Source of the DNA: a virus | IMG/VR virus record: IMGVR_UViG_3300033233_000042 | Span: 1 to 61,040 of that record | Strand: one strand, 5' to 3' | DNA length: 61,040 nt | Shown: positions 60,225-61,040 of the stretch, one piece after another | Numbering within the stretch: position 1 is the stretch's first letter | How the letters are laid out: every line of letters starts with the position of its first letter | Made by a program: the position numbers and the translations under genes | The notes under the pieces: model-generated | What the model was told of the DNA's origin: nothing | Database searches by the model: none | The model's input: only the letters and a program-made list of their open reading frames with translations

Positions 60225-60332
60225 TTAAACAAGCGTTTAAATTGACCCAAGTTGCCGAAATTACTAGAGAAAACACGAAAATTTGTGCTCTAGTTGCTAA
60301 TGGTTGTTATTTGCATTTAAACAAGCGTTTAA
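60225..60332. repeat. Two TTAAACAAGCGTTTAA palindromes 92 bp apart (NC2 only)
   Basis: The 16-base palindrome occurs exactly at 60,225-60,240 and 60,317-60,332, each followed by about 45 bases that are similar (AAGT..., ATACTAG..., AAAATT). The unit is absent from NC1. It may be a tandemly duplicated operator acquired by this copy. Confidence 0.65.
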
Positions 60333-60441
60333 CATGATCTAAGTAGTTGAAAATACTAGGGATAGTCGGAAAATTAGTCTCACCTAACCCTTTGGCCTCT
60401 TGGGATTTTTAAATTTCGTGGAAACTTTTTGTCTAGAACAC

Positions 60442-60505
60442 ATAGTCGTTAGTCTTTGTTAATGTAATCAAATACTTAGATTTTGTTCTTAAACAAGACG
60501 ACTAT
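60442..60505. other. Inverted repeat ATAGTCGT/ACGACTAT (NC2)
   Basis: Arms at 60,442-60,449 and 60,498-60,505, identical to the NC1 arms with the same 48-base loop length. Confidence 0.6.
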
Positions 60506-60508
60506 ATT

Positions 60509-60539
60509 ACCTAGATGGAATATTTCAATGATTTTAGGT
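60509..60539. other. Stem-loop with compensatory change (NC2)
   Basis: ACCTAGA (60,509-60,515) with TTTAGGT (60,533-60,539); partner of 18,900-18,930. Pairing is kept by an A-T and a G-T pair in place of two G-C pairs. Confidence 0.65.
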
Positions 60540-60569
60540 AGTTAGATCAACATCGTAGTATGAGACTAA

Positions 60570-60635
60570 CTTGACAAACCATAGTCGACTATGATGGGAA
60601 GCTAGATATTCCAAAGCCGTCTTTGGAATGTCAAG
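60570..60635. other. 18-base inverted repeat with covarying arms (NC2)
   Basis: CTTGACAAACCATAGTCG (60,570-60,587) and 60,618-60,635 pair at 14 of 18 positions around a 30-base loop. Partner of 18,962-19,027. The loop side also contains ATTCCAAAG-CCGT-CTTTGGAAT, a small perfect hairpin sharing the right arm. Confidence 0.65.
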
Positions 60636-60660
60636 AAAATGAGATCAATTTTTTTATTTT

Positions 60661-60688
60661 CTAGGGGGTAATACTTTCTTTCACGAAG
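60661..60688. other. Conserved block CTAGGGGGTAATACTTTC (NC2)
   Basis: Matches 19,052-19,080 except for one G fewer in the G-run. Unknown role. Confidence 0.5.
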
Positions 60689-60949
60689 TTAATTTCCCAA
60701 GAGAGGGAATACTAGCTAGAGGGAAGAATAGCAAATTTTCCCTTCCTAGTCAAACAAAAAGAGGGAAGTTTCCCTTCTTGGATGTTAAGGAAGATCTTCT
60801 CTTTGCTAACCAAAAGGTTGCTTTGCTAACCGATATTGCTTCCATATTGGCGAACAGGCTTTCTTCTTCGGCTAAGGGATGGATTTTTTCTTTCTGGTAG
60901 TCTTGCCTTTGCTTCCCAAAGTTTCCTTCTCTTGGCATAAACGAATAAC

Positions 60950-60978
60950 TTGACAAAAACTTGTGTCTTAGGTATAAG
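60950..60978 (+). promoter_or_regulatory. Early promoter of the next unit (P1 equivalent)
   Basis: TTGACA (60,950-60,955), 17-bp spacer, TATAAG (60,973-60,978), identical to P1 at 19,365, followed by the same leader and AAGGAGGG. Confidence 0.8.
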
Positions 60979-61031
60979 CTATATTGCGTTTAACCACAAA
61001 CTATAACTTAAACCAAAAGGAGGGTTTTAAA

Positions 61032-61040
61032 ATGGCTTTT
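61032..61040 (+). CDS. Amidoligase, first three codons only
   Basis: ATG 61032 after AAGGAGGGTTTTAAA reads Met-Ala-Phe, as at 19,447. The gene continues past the window edge, so a further early module follows. Confidence 0.7.

Larger units (their letters stand above)
59431..61031. other. NC2: non-coding hub of copy B
   Basis: No convincing gene in 1,601 bases. It matches NC1 in order but has extra pieces: a promoter plus terminator-like hairpin next to the late genes (about 59,490-59,600), two TTAAAC palindromes, and one fewer iteron. The stem-loops, the CTAGGGGG block and the early promoter are kept. Confidence 0.8.

Noticed and set aside
1-61040. Prophage integration genes or attachment sites
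   Set aside because: No tyrosine or serine integrase, excisionase, tRNA or target-site duplication could be recognised, so integration is not claimed.
1-61040. Simple terminal redundancy or circular-assembly overlap
   Set aside because: The copies differ throughout by silent changes, in indels of the hubs, and in whole fibre genes, so they are not the same molecule read twice.

Overview
The window looks like DNA of tailed bacteriophages with short, T7-type tails (podovirus-like). It holds most of two related but clearly different genomes lying head to tail. Bases 1-19,460 and 41,052-61,040 carry the same gene series in the same order. Their offset grows from 41,051 at the left end to 41,585 at the right end, so one unit is about 41-41.6 kb. 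The copies are not identical. The capsid proteins differ at about 12 of 354 residues, synonymous changes run throughout, and the receptor-binding genes have been exchanged. This is therefore not a plain concatemer of one genome or a simple assembly overlap. No integrase, tRNA, rRNA, CRISPR array or IS element was recognised. The host cannot be named. Strong AGGAGG ribosome sites, frequent GTG/TTG starts, many AGA/ATA codons and a SleB-type wall hydrolase suggest a bacterium with Firmicutes-like translation signals, perhaps a thermophile (inference).

Layout. (1) 1-18,175, minus strand: late module A. In transcription order it encodes a small leader protein, portal, fibre/appendage proteins with S74 chaperone ends, two holin candidates, SleB endolysin, a 15-codon Arg-rich ORF inside a large stem-loop, scaffold, capsid, tail adaptors, tail nozzle and ejection proteins. 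(2) 18,176-19,446: non-coding hub NC1 with iterons and several conserved inverted repeats, from which late genes run left and early genes run right. (3) 19,447-33,612, plus strand: early module. It encodes an amidoligase with a glutamine amidotransferase, Dam methylase, small duplicated genes, an SMC-like ATPase, RecT, a metallo-beta-lactamase-fold hydrolase, HTH proteins, a PD-(D/E)XK-like nuclease, an archaeo-eukaryotic-type primase with a C-terminal zinc finger, a 584-residue unknown and an SF1 helicase. (4) 33,613-33,873: convergent junction with two matching terminators and a candidate small RNA. (5) 33,874-59,430, minus strand: late module B, including the terminase and the 1300-residue ejection protein, whose copy-A homologue is cut by the window edge. 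(6) 59,431-61,031: non-coding hub NC2, followed by the first codons of a second amidoligase.

How it works together. Three near-consensus sigma70-type promoters (TTGACA, 17-bp spacing) drive early transcription. The early set would modify proteins or metabolites (amidoligase pair), methylate DNA, recombine (RecT, ATPase, nucleases) and prime and unwind DNA (primase, helicase). No DNA polymerase or RNA polymerase gene is visible, so host enzymes are probably used. The late operons are long and tightly overlapping. In B the late operon follows a good promoter and an intrinsic terminator-like hairpin that are both missing in A. The most notable observations are the heterologous tandem genomes, compensatory base changes in NC1/NC2 stem-loops, the nested stem-loop with a 15-codon ORF, the switched receptor-binding cassette and the primase-zinc-finger fusion.
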